Virus record (IMG/VR): IMGVR_UViG_3300025646_000439 | Coordinates: 1 to 21,846 of that record | Origin: a virus | Strand: one strand, 5' to 3' | Length of the DNA: 21,846 nt | Shown: in pieces, positions 15,948 through 21,846 of the stretch | Position numbering within the stretch: position 1 is the first letter of the stretch | Layout: each line of letters opens with the position of its first letter | The notes under the pieces: model-generated | Database searches by the model: none | What the model was told of the DNA's origin: nothing | Seen by the model: the letters and a program-made list of their open reading frames with translations, nothing else | Position numbers and translations under genes: made by a program

Positions 15948-16232
15948 TCACTTTGCACCGATACCCAACTTGGCTGAAATACCGACGATTACCAATCCAC
16001 AGATAACCACCAGCAAACCCCACACGCCTTTCTTGGCGATCTCTAGCTTTAACTCGACCCAGAATCTTTCCTGAGCATTTGCAGCGCGAATCATAGACTC
16101 GTGGTAGCGACGATGACCGTCAAAATCGACGGAGCCGTCAGGATTCTTCGCAAACGCCCCCACCATGCCGTGCAGGGTCTTAAGAATCTCGTCCAGTTTG
16201 TTGTCCAGATCGTCGTTCGTCGAGGGCATCAC
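15948..16232 (-). CDS. Small C-terminally anchored membrane protein, possible holin-class or lysis accessory
   Basis: 94 residues. The N-terminal half is charged and helical (DDLDNKLDEILKTLHGMVGA). A short 'NPDGSVDFDGHRRYHESMIR' segment follows, then an amphipathic helix. A single strong membrane segment lies at about 69-90 (GVWGLLVVICGLVIVGISAK) with only a short tail after it. This coiled-coil plus C-terminal membrane anchor layout recalls XhlA-type haemolysin/holin-associated proteins, though I see no specific family motif. The start overlaps the cupin stop as ATGA. Position at the head of the lysis cassette supports a membrane-lysis role. A non-lytic membrane anchor is the alternative. 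Confidence 0.65.
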   Translation of the reverse strand: MMPSTNDDLDNKLDEILKTLHGMVGAFAKNPDGSVDFDGHRRYHESMIRAANAQERFWVELKLEIAKKGVWGLLVVICGLVIVGISAKLGIGAK

Positions 16233-16609
16233 TCATCCTTTGGCTCTACTGTTCCGTATTTAGACATAAGTTGCCACTGCGACTCCAATGAAAGATTGGG
16301 GTTAGATACATCATCTACGCCATCCCCGTCCCTGACTGCATGGATACAGCACAATACAGTATTGTCCTCTAACGAAGTGAACTGATGCTCAACGCCCTTT
16401 GACACAACGATGAGGTACGGTGCAGAAAAGACCTGTTCGCCCCCGCCATTTTTGTCGTGTTTCATCCGCACCGATCCAGCGGCAAGTAGCGATATGTGGT
16501 CAAACTTGTGAGAGTGACCGTCGTACTCAGTCCCAGCTTTCTTAAAGCGCATCATGCGAACAAAAACATTGTCCGCAATCTGGATGTCATGCGTAATACC
16601 CTCAGACAC
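16229..16609 (-). CDS. Small single-domain cupin protein
   Basis: 126 residues from the preferred GTG at 16609. A longer reading from GTG at 16636 lacks any Shine-Dalgarno and overlaps the previous gene by 35 bases; the chosen start overlaps by 8 and follows GGGGTGG. Cupin features: motif 1 around HSHKFDH (residues 32-38 from this start), a turn at LLAAGSVRM, and motif 2 around PYLIVVSKGVEHQFTSL with the distal metal-ligand His in VEH. The usual Glu of motif 1 is replaced by F-D-H, so ligands are probably three or four His. Cupins of this size bind metal and act as isomerases, dioxygenases or sugar-binding proteins; the substrate cannot be predicted. It sits between a tail chaperone-like gene and the lysis genes. 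Confidence 0.75.
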   Translation of the reverse strand: MSEGITHDIQIADNVFVRMMRFKKAGTEYDGHSHKFDHISLLAAGSVRMKHDKNGGGEQVFSAPYLIVVSKGVEHQFTSLEDNTVLCCIHAVRDGDGVDDVSNPNLSLESQWQLMSKYGTVEPKDE

Positions 16610-17102
16610 GCGCCACCCCAATAGCCGACTCCACACCTAATTCAGCAGGGCTTTTCGGCCACACAATGTCATAAGGGAACCCGGCCTGACTTGGAACATC
16701 CCTTAGTGCCTGCCGGTATGCGGCCCATTCAGAGGCGCTAGAAACTGGCGCGTCGTTCAACTGCGTCCAATCGCAATCTGCTAGTTTTTGATTTCTTAAT
16801 GCGCGTGCGCTTTTTTCGGTTCCAACTAGCTCATTTTGAATTTCTTCTGCGGACTTATGCACTACAACCCAACGAAGAATCCATTTCCCGTTTTCGTATA
16901 CAGGAGCGTCTTCTTCTGAAAGATACTGCGTCCTTGGGTCAAAAACAGGGGCTTCGTTTCGCTCTACTCGATAAACCCCAAAATGCGTTAAATCCTCATC
17001 AGAAATGTTTGATGGGAACGATACATTAGGAAAGTCTTGTCTAAGCTGAGACTTGAAATACGGGAATGCTTCTATTGCCCCGTCTTTTGCTTTAACAAAC
17101 AT
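16602..17102 (-). CDS. Tail assembly chaperone-like protein (copy 2, next to the AT-rich fibre)
   Basis: 166 residues. The C-terminal third carries the marker segment of the phage tail assembly chaperone family (Pfam 'Phage_tail_APC' type): LADCDWTQLNDAPVSSASEW, then AAYRQALRDVPSQAGFPYDI, then VWP. A paralogue at 20215-20718 ends the same way. The N-terminal part differs between the two and here contains a PVYENGKWILRWVVVHKS beta segment. Such proteins usually sit immediately after the fibre they help fold or attach, as this one does after the 452-residue fibre-like gene. AAGGAGA overlaps the upstream TAA and precedes ATG 17102. The N-terminal coding half is AT-rich like the fibre gene, while the C-terminal end is not. 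Confidence 0.75.
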   Translation of the reverse strand: MFVKAKDGAIEAFPYFKSQLRQDFPNVSFPSNISDEDLTHFGVYRVERNEAPVFDPRTQYLSEEDAPVYENGKWILRWVVVHKSAEEIQNELVGTEKSARALRNQKLADCDWTQLNDAPVSSASEWAAYRQALRDVPSQAGFPYDIVWPKSPAELGVESAIGVARV

Positions 17103-18420
17103 ATTATCTCCTTACACATTCACAACATTTTGAGTTGTTGGGTCTTGATTTAGAAAACTAGAAGTGGTTGGTGATGTTGCCGCCCCAGACCTAATATAAG
17201 AAAAAGGAGCGTCATTATTCTTTGTGGCCGTATCTGTAGACATAGTTACGCCACTAAGAACCCTTTGCCAACTCAATCCTGTAGCAACGGTTGTATATGA
17301 AGTTGGAACTTGCGATGCGTCTTTATCTAATTGGGCAACAATTATTGTTTTGTTATTAGAACTGCATCTTGCACTAAAAATAATATTGCCGTCTTCGTCA
17401 TTTTTTGGAGTAACTTCAGCGTTCCAAAAATCTCCGGTAATTGTCCAGTATATTGTTGACAAATCTGGGCTCAACGCCAAAACAAAGTGCGCCCCAGAAG
17501 ACCAGTAAATCCTGTCGTTTACTGAATCATAAGATATCCGAACAGTATATTGACTGTAATAACTCGGTGCCAAACCGGGATTTGGTGCATTTGTCGGGCA
17601 AAGTCTACCGGTAATTGTAGAGTGGACATTGAGCGTAGACGCCGTAAATGCCCATATGCCTTTCCATGTAGAAACATATAAAATATCGCCAGTTGGCCTA
17701 TAAGCAACACAAGTGTTACCGTCAGTTGTTAGGGTAGTGTTTGTTAAATTCATCCTAACAAATGATTGGATTACATCTGTACTGTTGTATGTAACTTTAT
17801 ATACATTTGGCCTGTCATAAGACTCATCGTTGCTGCCGTAAATAACTTGAGTAGAATTGTATACAATAGCGGAGGTTATAGAATCTGCGCCACCATCTCC
17901 GGCCAACAAAAATTTATTTGTATAAGAAGAATTTGTATTATAAGAAGACGCAATTACTCCAGACGGTTTATCGTAATTTACGAATTTACCAAATACAATC
18001 GGGTTCCCATTTGGCGACCAAACGGTCCCGTTAAGGTCTGGGCTATAAAAATAACCAAAACCAGCAACGTATTGAGTGTACGTTGTAACAGAAGTAGAGC
18101 TATTTCTTTTGAAAAAGTAATTTGAGTTTTGACCAGATTGGAGCCATGGAATTCCGTAATTTGCGTTTCCAGAACTGTCAATACCACGATTAAAAGATAT
18201 TGGATTGGTTGTATAATTGGCAGTTGAATATATTCTTCTTGAATATTTGTAGTCCCCCGTTGTTAAATCAACGGTAAACATACCATATCCATTTTGACTG
18301 GTTATGTTATAAACTAAATAAACCTGCGCGTAATCATCTAAAGGTTCATACACGCAGCCGCGTCTATTGATTGAATTGGTACTCCCAGCCCAAGTATAGA
18401 TGCCAGCAAAATACTTTGTA
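17000..18420. other. AT-rich segment, probable swapped receptor-binding module
   Basis: Bases become clearly AT-rich through the fibre-like gene and the start of the next gene. Line 18181-18240 has 17 G/C of 60, against 39 of 60 at 14581-14640. Composition returns to the window norm within the last codons of the chaperone-like gene and near the fibre start codon. No insertion-sequence ends or direct repeats were seen at the edges. Confidence 0.6.
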
Positions 18421-18470
18421 CCGCCAGCAGCGCCAGCAGCACCAAGCTGGAGAATTTTCGCGTTAGGCAT
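17112..18470 (-). CDS. Probable tail fibre/adhesin, AT-rich, beta-propeller-like
   Basis: 452 residues from ATG at 18470 (TAATG overlap with the previous gene's stop). An upstream in-frame ATG at 18596 would add 42 Arg/Trp/Cys-rich residues lying entirely over the neighbour's coding frame, so I reject it. The N-terminus MPNAKILQLGAAGAAGGTKY is Gly/Ala-rich. The rest is Asn/Ser/Thr/Tyr-rich and beta-stranded, with WD/NHL-like blades such as CVAYRPTGDILYVSTWKGIW, RISYDSVNDRIYWSSGAHFV and DEDGNIIFSARCSSNNKTII. A beta-propeller or beta-rich adhesin binding the host surface is the likely role, by inference from composition and position. Base composition is markedly AT-richer than the surroundings, suggesting horizontal acquisition. 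I recognise no named family. Confidence 0.65.
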   Translation of the reverse strand: MPNAKILQLGAAGAAGGTKYFAGIYTWAGSTNSINRRGCVYEPLDDYAQVYLVYNITSQNGYGMFTVDLTTGDYKYSRRIYSTANYTTNPISFNRGIDSSGNANYGIPWLQSGQNSNYFFKRNSSTSVTTYTQYVAGFGYFYSPDLNGTVWSPNGNPIVFGKFVNYDKPSGVIASSYNTNSSYTNKFLLAGDGGADSITSAIVYNSTQVIYGSNDESYDRPNVYKVTYNSTDVIQSFVRMNLTNTTLTTDGNTCVAYRPTGDILYVSTWKGIWAFTASTLNVHSTITGRLCPTNAPNPGLAPSYYSQYTVRISYDSVNDRIYWSSGAHFVLALSPDLSTIYWTITGDFWNAEVTPKNDEDGNIIFSARCSSNNKTIIVAQLDKDASQVPTSYTTVATGLSWQRVLSGVTMSTDTATKNNDAPFSYIRSGAATSPTTSSFLNQDPTTQNVVNV

Positions 18471-18955
18471 TAGACCCCGCTCCCAACGTAGGCACCGTAT
18501 AAAGTTGCACCGATTTTCCAAAAGACGATTACATCTTTTGCGGTTAGTGTTGGCGCTGCGCTTCCACCAGCGGCGATCCAAGTCATGGTCGGCCAAGTAA
18601 CCGCGTAGCTTGCCCCATTTGTCAACGTGAGTGAAATAGACTGACCAGCAGACAGGCTGTCAGTGAACGTAGGATTGCCCGTCAAAACACAGGTCTGAAT
18701 GCTTCCGTTGGTCGGATTGAGTGCCAAAGAGCCAGAAGTGCCGAGGGCATACACCTCTTCGGTATAGCCGTCGTTGAGGATGGCTGCGGTTAGAGTAGAG
18801 CCAGACGGGAGCGTCAAAGGGTTTGCAAACGTGATGCCCGAGTTGGTCACCGTAAGCTGCGTGACCCCAGCGCCTTGCAACGCAAGCTGGCCTGAAGCAT
18901 CCCCGGTAACAATTGCACCGCCTGTAACGGTGTCCGCGTTGATCGTCGTGGTCAT
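18470..18955 (-). CDS. Tail fibre/tip-domain protein
   Basis: 161 residues. The N-terminal 55 residues (MTTTINADTVTGGAIVTGDA, then QLALQGAGVTQLTVTNSGIT) are a short beta-helix-like fibre element. Residues about 60-160 match a recurrent phage fibre tip pattern: EEVYALGTSGSLALNPTNGS, then TFTDSLSAGQSISLTLTNGA, then VTWPTMTWIAAGGSAAPTLT, then a final VIVFWKIGATLYGAYVG. I recall this C-terminal domain from many marine and freshwater phage fibres; its ligand is unknown. GGAG next to the upstream TAA serves as ribosome-binding site (GGAGTAACCAATG). It is translationally coupled by TAATG to the AT-rich fibre-like gene, so the two may form parts of one appendage. Confidence 0.7.
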   Translation of the reverse strand: MTTTINADTVTGGAIVTGDASGQLALQGAGVTQLTVTNSGITFANPLTLPSGSTLTAAILNDGYTEEVYALGTSGSLALNPTNGSIQTCVLTGNPTFTDSLSAGQSISLTLTNGASYAVTWPTMTWIAAGGSAAPTLTAKDVIVFWKIGATLYGAYVGSGV

Positions 18956-18958
18956 TGG

Positions 18959-19198
18959 TTACTCCAATGCTTGAATTTTTGCTGTCAGGGCTGCGAGTTC
19001 AGCCATGAGTTGTTCTTTGGTTGGTGCGGGTGCTGGCTCGGGTTCCGGTGCGGGAGCAGGCTTAGTAAACGCCCCGTTGTTGTAGCCCCATCCCGGTCCT
19101 GCCTGTGGGCATTCGACCCAACCCTTCTCGGCAGCGAGTGCGGCATCCGCCACAACCACGTTGACCACCACACCGTTTTCAATGATTGCGTATCTCAT
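18959..19198 (-). CDS. Small fibre-associated protein with Pro-Ala linker
   Basis: 79 residues from ATG at 19198, preferred because GAGGTG lies 4 bases upstream. A GTG at 19210 would add four residues but has no Shine-Dalgarno. The N-terminus is a compact beta unit (MRYAIIENGVVVNVVVADAA), then a Trp/Gly-containing turn (GPGWGYNNGAF), a Pro/Ala/Glu linker (PAPAPEPEPAPAPTKEQ) and a short C-terminal helix (LMAELAALTAKIQALE). Proteins beginning 'YAIIENGVVVNVVV' are common small neighbours of tail fibre genes. The fold and role are unassigned. Placement between a polyglycine fibre protein and a fibre tip-domain protein suggests an attachment or chaperone function, which is inference. Confidence 0.65.
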   Translation of the reverse strand: MRYAIIENGVVVNVVVADAALAAEKGWVECPQAGPGWGYNNGAFTKPAPAPEPEPAPAPTKEQLMAELAALTAKIQALE

Positions 19199-19202
19199 CT
19201 CG

Positions 19203-19208
19203 CACCTC
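19203..19208 (-). promoter_or_regulatory. Shine-Dalgarno GAGGTG overlapping the upstream stop; decides the start at 19198
   Basis: The minus strand reads TGGTGAGGTGCGAGATG. The TGA ends the glycine-rich gene, GAGGTG starts inside it, and ATG follows after CGAG. Confidence 0.6.
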
Positions 19209-20211
19209 ACCAGCTATAAACGCGGCACAGGCCATTACCACCAGCACCACCAGCACCGGAGTTAAAGCCATTGGTCGATCCACCGCCGCCACCGCCTCCA
19301 GCGGCAATACCTCCAGCACCGCCCGCCCCAGCGTTAGCGGTATTGCCCCAACCACCGCCACCGCCGCCAAGAAAGCGGCTCCCACCAGCAGGCCCGACTC
19401 CTCCTTGGGTAGTTGCCCCAGCGGCCCCGCCCCCACTAAACCCGGTTTGCGACCCACCCTCAGTCGCCGCATAACCAGTATTGTCGCTTTGGATATGACC
19501 TCCCCCGCCACCGCCTCCACCACCAAATGCAGAGCATCCACCACCACCGATTGCATTCTGGTTGTTACTTAATCCACGCGATCCACCACCCCCGCCAAAA
19601 CCAGATGACCCACCAAAGACACTATTGGCGGTTCCGCTTGCGTCGTACCCCCAATTGCCTACGGCCCCCCCAAAACCGGCGGCTCGTGCGTTAGTGTTTC
19701 CACCAATAAAGGGCGAACCGGCTGTCGCTGCTGAAACAGCGGCAGACAGCACCCCTCCACCTCCCCCGCCGATTGCCTCAGAGGTTCTTCCCGGTTCGCC
19801 AACACCACCCCCATAAGAAACTAAATGGGAGCCGAATGACGTTGACCCACCGCCAGTTCCAAGATTTCCATCAGTATCATTAACCGTCTGGGCGGCTCCC
19901 CCCGTACCACCGGCTCCAATTGTGACCGATACAGTTGAACCCAAATCGGACGCCGGGAATAAGCTATAGCGATACGCCCCGCCGCCGCCTCCCGGTCCAC
20001 CACCCCTATTTGTACCTGCCGCCCCGCGCCTTCCAGCATTACCCCCGCCCCCAGCACCCCAGCACTCAACCATCACAAAGGTTGCGCCAGAGGGTTTGGT
20101 CCAAGTACCCGAAGCGGTAAATTCTTGGAAGTCTGGGCCGGTCGCCGCAGTTGCTTGCGTTGTTGCGTCTGGGAATGTCGCCCCGCTGGAGCCACTAATC
20201 GTCATTGTCAT
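19207..20211 (-). CDS. Glycine-rich tail fibre/tip protein (polyglycine sandwich-like)
   Basis: 334 residues. The N-terminus [20 protein letters not shown] is followed by a beta segment ([20 protein letters not shown], then [10 protein letters not shown]). That segment is the entry motif of the glycine-rich domain found in phage fibres. From about residue 55 to the end it is dominated by poly-Gly runs (for example [13 protein letters not shown] and [15 protein letters not shown]) with scattered Asn/Ser/Ala loops, ending [11 protein letters not shown]. In phage S16-type gp38 adhesins, comparable Gly runs pack as polyglycine II helices and the loops between them bind the receptor. I infer a similar adhesin or tip here. 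Loop variability would set host range. GGAG overlapping the upstream stop precedes the ATG (GGAGTAAGAAATG). Confidence 0.75.
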   Translation of the reverse strand: MTMTISGSSGATFPDATTQATAATGPDFQEFTASGTWTKPSGATFVMVECWGAGGGGNAGRRGAAGTNRGGGPGGGGGAYRYSLFPASDLGSTVSVTIGAGGTGGAAQTVNDTDGNLGTGGGSTSFGSHLVSYGGGVGEPGRTSEAIGGGGGGVLSAAVSAATAGSPFIGGNTNARAAGFGGAVGNWGYDASGTANSVFGGSSGFGGGGGSRGLSNNQNAIGGGGCSAFGGGGGGGGGHIQSDNTGYAATEGGSQTGFSGGGAAGATTQGGVGPAGGSRFLGGGGGGWGNTANAGAGGAGGIAAGGGGGGGSTNGFNSGAGGAGGNGLCRVYSW

Positions 20212-20214
20212 TTC

Positions 20215-20718
20215 TTACTCCGGTTGGGTGGGCCAAGTCACATTCCAAGGGAATCCTGCCTGTGCAGGAACGTCCCTAAGAGCTTGACGGTATGTTGCCC
20301 ACACGCTGCTGATATTTTCTGCGATGTCCTTGCCCTGCGTCCAGTCTGATGCGGCGAGTTTTGCATCCCGATCAGCACGAACACTCTTGGCTTGCTCTGC
20401 GTCTTTCTGAGCTTTGTACGCGGCTTCCTGCTGCGCCGCAGTCATTGCTGGCTCAGTGTCCGTTGCAGGGCGGTCTGTGAAAATTGGCCCAAGCACATAC
20501 TTGGTGTACCACTTGCCATTGATCTCTTCGACCCCGGCAGATTGGCTGTACTGATACTGATCCCCGCCAGTGGCTTGCGGACCCTCAAAGATCACATCAA
20601 TCCCTAGAGCTTCACAAATTGACTCATCCCAAACACGAGGCAGCGATGTGTTGGGGTGCATCTTGCGGATCTCACCTTGAGATTTGATGTCTCCGCTTGA
20701 TCGGATGCGATAGTTCAT
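20215..20718 (-). CDS. Tail assembly chaperone-like protein (copy 1)
   Basis: 167 residues. N-terminus MNYRIRSSGDIKSQGEIRKM, then PNTSLPRVWDESICEALGID and a beta segment (INGKWYTKYVLGPIFTDRPA). A charged Ala/Gln-rich helix (TAAQQEAAYKAQKDAEQAKS) leads to the tail assembly chaperone marker: KLAASDWTQGKDIAENISSV, then WATYRQALRDVPAQAGFPWN, then VTWP. The same ending occurs in the 166-residue protein at 16602-17102. It directly follows the fibre gene at 20728-21846, with GAGG in the TGA junction, so it probably serves that fibre or the glycine-rich tip that follows. Chaperone activity is inferred from the family. Confidence 0.75.
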   Translation of the reverse strand: MNYRIRSSGDIKSQGEIRKMHPNTSLPRVWDESICEALGIDVIFEGPQATGGDQYQYSQSAGVEEINGKWYTKYVLGPIFTDRPATDTEPAMTAAQQEAAYKAQKDAEQAKSVRADRDAKLAASDWTQGKDIAENISSVWATYRQALRDVPAQAGFPWNVTWPTQPE

Positions 20719-20727
20719 TTTTTAACC

Positions 20728-21846
20728 TCAAGCTATTGCCAAGAAGATGAATGTCCCGCCGTTAGCATTGATCGCTGCCGGGGCGGTGCTGCTGATTTCA
20801 AAGCCAGCAGAGTAGGTGTCAACGTAGTCGGTGCTGGTCACTTCGGCCGCTGTGCTATTAAGCAGCAGGTACGGGTCGTTGCCAGCCACGATGCCACGGG
20901 CGCTGTCCCACACATACCAGTCACCAGTGCTGTCGGTGCGTTTGATCAAAACGAACCTTGCGCCACCTGTGAAGCCACAATTGATCTGTTGGGTTGCTGC
21001 TGTGCCTGTGTAAGAGCCAACCTTGCTCACGCCGGGGCAGGTGGCGAAGAGGTATGCAACAAAAGTTGATCCTGAATTATTTACATCGCTTTGCGTCCCT
21101 AATGTAAAAACAGACGCTGTTGGAGATGTATTATTCCAAAAACTTGTTGCTGTTCCTGCCGCCATTGTATTTTCTAATCGCATATATTTTGTTGCGCCAG
21201 TAGGAGCCGTATAAACAGCCCAAACACTACCAGCTTGGCTCCTGCTCTTCACAATCATTAACTCAGGCACTACTGCCAAGTTATGCGCCACGGTTGTTCC
21301 GGCAACAGAATTTCCCGTATAGCAAACCTCATCAAAGAAGCCGGGGGCGCGGCGGAAGTTCCAGAAAATTGATACTGAATTTGACCAGCTTGTATCTACT
21401 TGAAACCCGGTATTTCCCCACATCCTTGTGGCGGTAGAAACCGTTGCTTCCGCACTAGTTGATTGGGTTTGCAAAGATTTGGCGCCTTCTGTTGTAGAAG
21501 AAGAAACTCCACGCAAGCGATCATATACATAATGACCACTTACGCCACCGCGCCAAGTTGGAATTTGAAGATCAACAGGAAAACCTGTTGTCACGGGAGT
21601 TCCTACACTTACAGCGCCAATAGTATTTGGACTAAACACCTCCGTCCCACTCTCCGGAGTCTTCATCGGGCCACGGCGAATGGCGATGTAGATGTAGGTG
21701 GCGTTCCAAGCAATGTTGTATGGATTGAATCCAGTGGCTGTTGGTTGAATCCAATCCACCGTTGATTCAGCGTCACTTAAGTTTGCAAACAAAATTGCAT
21801 CACCGTTCGTGGTGTTAACGGTCATGCCACGCATGTTGTCAAACAT
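20728..21846 (-). CDS. Tail fibre C-terminal region with tandem beta domains (5' end probably outside window)
   Basis: 372 residues are visible. The first codon is an ATG exactly at the window edge, and the residues there (MFDNMRGMTVNTTNG) match an internal repeat, so the true start is probably upstream. A repeating pattern of an aromatic/Asp-x-x-Arg-Gly turn, a Leu-x(n)-Ala-Glu-Ser/Thr segment, a Gly-Phe, and a hydrophobic strand ending near Arg/Ala-x-Pro-Gly occurs about four times: 1-60, 104-170, 174-270 and 277-372. One unit contains VAHNLAVVPELMIVKSRSQA, a signature I associate with fibre domains of uncultured aquatic phages. A receptor-contact fibre is the likely role. Upstream codons are somewhat more AT-rich than the last 300 bases. 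The chaperone-like gene follows after 9 bases. Confidence 0.7.
   Translation of the reverse strand: MFDNMRGMTVNTTNGDAILFANLSDAESTVDWIQPTATGFNPYNIAWNATYIYIAIRRGPMKTPESGTEVFSPNTIGAVSVGTPVTTGFPVDLQIPTWRGGVSGHYVYDRLRGVSSSTTEGAKSLQTQSTSAEATVSTATRMWGNTGFQVDTSWSNSVSIFWNFRRAPGFFDEVCYTGNSVAGTTVAHNLAVVPELMIVKSRSQAGSVWAVYTAPTGATKYMRLENTMAAGTATSFWNNTSPTASVFTLGTQSDVNNSGSTFVAYLFATCPGVSKVGSYTGTAATQQINCGFTGGARFVLIKRTDSTGDWYVWDSARGIVAGNDPYLLLNSTAAEVTSTDYVDTYSAGFEISSTAPAAINANGGTFIFLAIA

Noticed and set aside
16610-16636. Upstream GTG start for the cupin
   Set aside because: No Shine-Dalgarno and a 35-base overlap. The GTG at 16609 gives an 8-base overlap after GGGGTGG.
18471-18596. N-terminal extension of the AT-rich fibre gene from ATG 18596
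   Set aside because: The added residues are Arg/Trp/Cys-rich and lie wholly over the neighbouring gene; ATG 18470 gives a clean TAATG junction.
19271-19816. Proline-rich open frames on the plus strand
   Set aside because: They are the antisense reading of poly-Gly codons in the glycine-rich fibre gene; no ribosome-binding site and improbable composition.
1-21846. tRNA genes, insertion sequences, integrase or attachment sites, riboswitches
   Set aside because: Read-through on both strands showed continuous minus-strand coding with no cloverleaf, transposase, or terminal inverted repeats that I could recognise.

Overview
This window reads as the late virion and lysis region of a tailed bacteriophage (Caudoviricetes), or a prophage of that type. 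I recognise tail-fibre-like proteins, tail assembly chaperone-like proteins, a GH24 endolysin with a holin-like partner, a large tail hub/nozzle-like protein, and a run of low-complexity virion proteins ending in a giant 'polyvalent' protein. All 19 supported genes lie on the minus strand. They are almost gap-free: six junctions are 4-base ATGA overlaps, one is TAATG, and the longest spacer is 64 bases. That implies one long late transcript read from high to low coordinates. No host marker, tRNA, integrase, terminase, portal or capsid gene is present. The host is probably a proteobacterium, from overall style and mid-range GC only. A short-tailed (podovirus-like) morphology is suggested by the nozzle-like protein followed by ejection-like proteins, but is not proven.

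In transcription order, 21846-16602 is a host-recognition block. It holds the C-terminal part of a fibre made of four tandem beta domains, a tail assembly chaperone-like protein, a polyglycine-rich fibre or tip protein, a small fibre-associated protein, a fibre tip-domain protein, an AT-rich probable adhesin, and a second chaperone paralogue. The AT-rich adhesin looks like a swapped-in module. A small cupin (16609-16229) follows.

Positions 16232-14537 are a lysis cassette: two small single-membrane-segment proteins, a 3-segment holin-like protein and a GH24 lysozyme. Positions 14534-11275 encode the hub/nozzle-like protein and a structural protein with a C1q-like jelly-roll end.

Positions 11210-1 hold six genes that I interpret as a virion-internal or ejected set: a glycine-zipper protein with a conserved C-terminal domain, a YGG-repeat protein, a GNAT-like protein, a protein with 22 consecutive seven-residue repeats, a helical coiled-coil protein, and a protein of at least 1638 residues. 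A short AGGGI-type motif recurs in several of them.

The most interesting object is the giant protein. It carries two homologous HExxH zincin-like domains flanking an ADP-ribosyltransferase-like domain. This is the architecture of polyvalent effector proteins thought to enter the host with phage DNA. Its C-terminus lies beyond the window.
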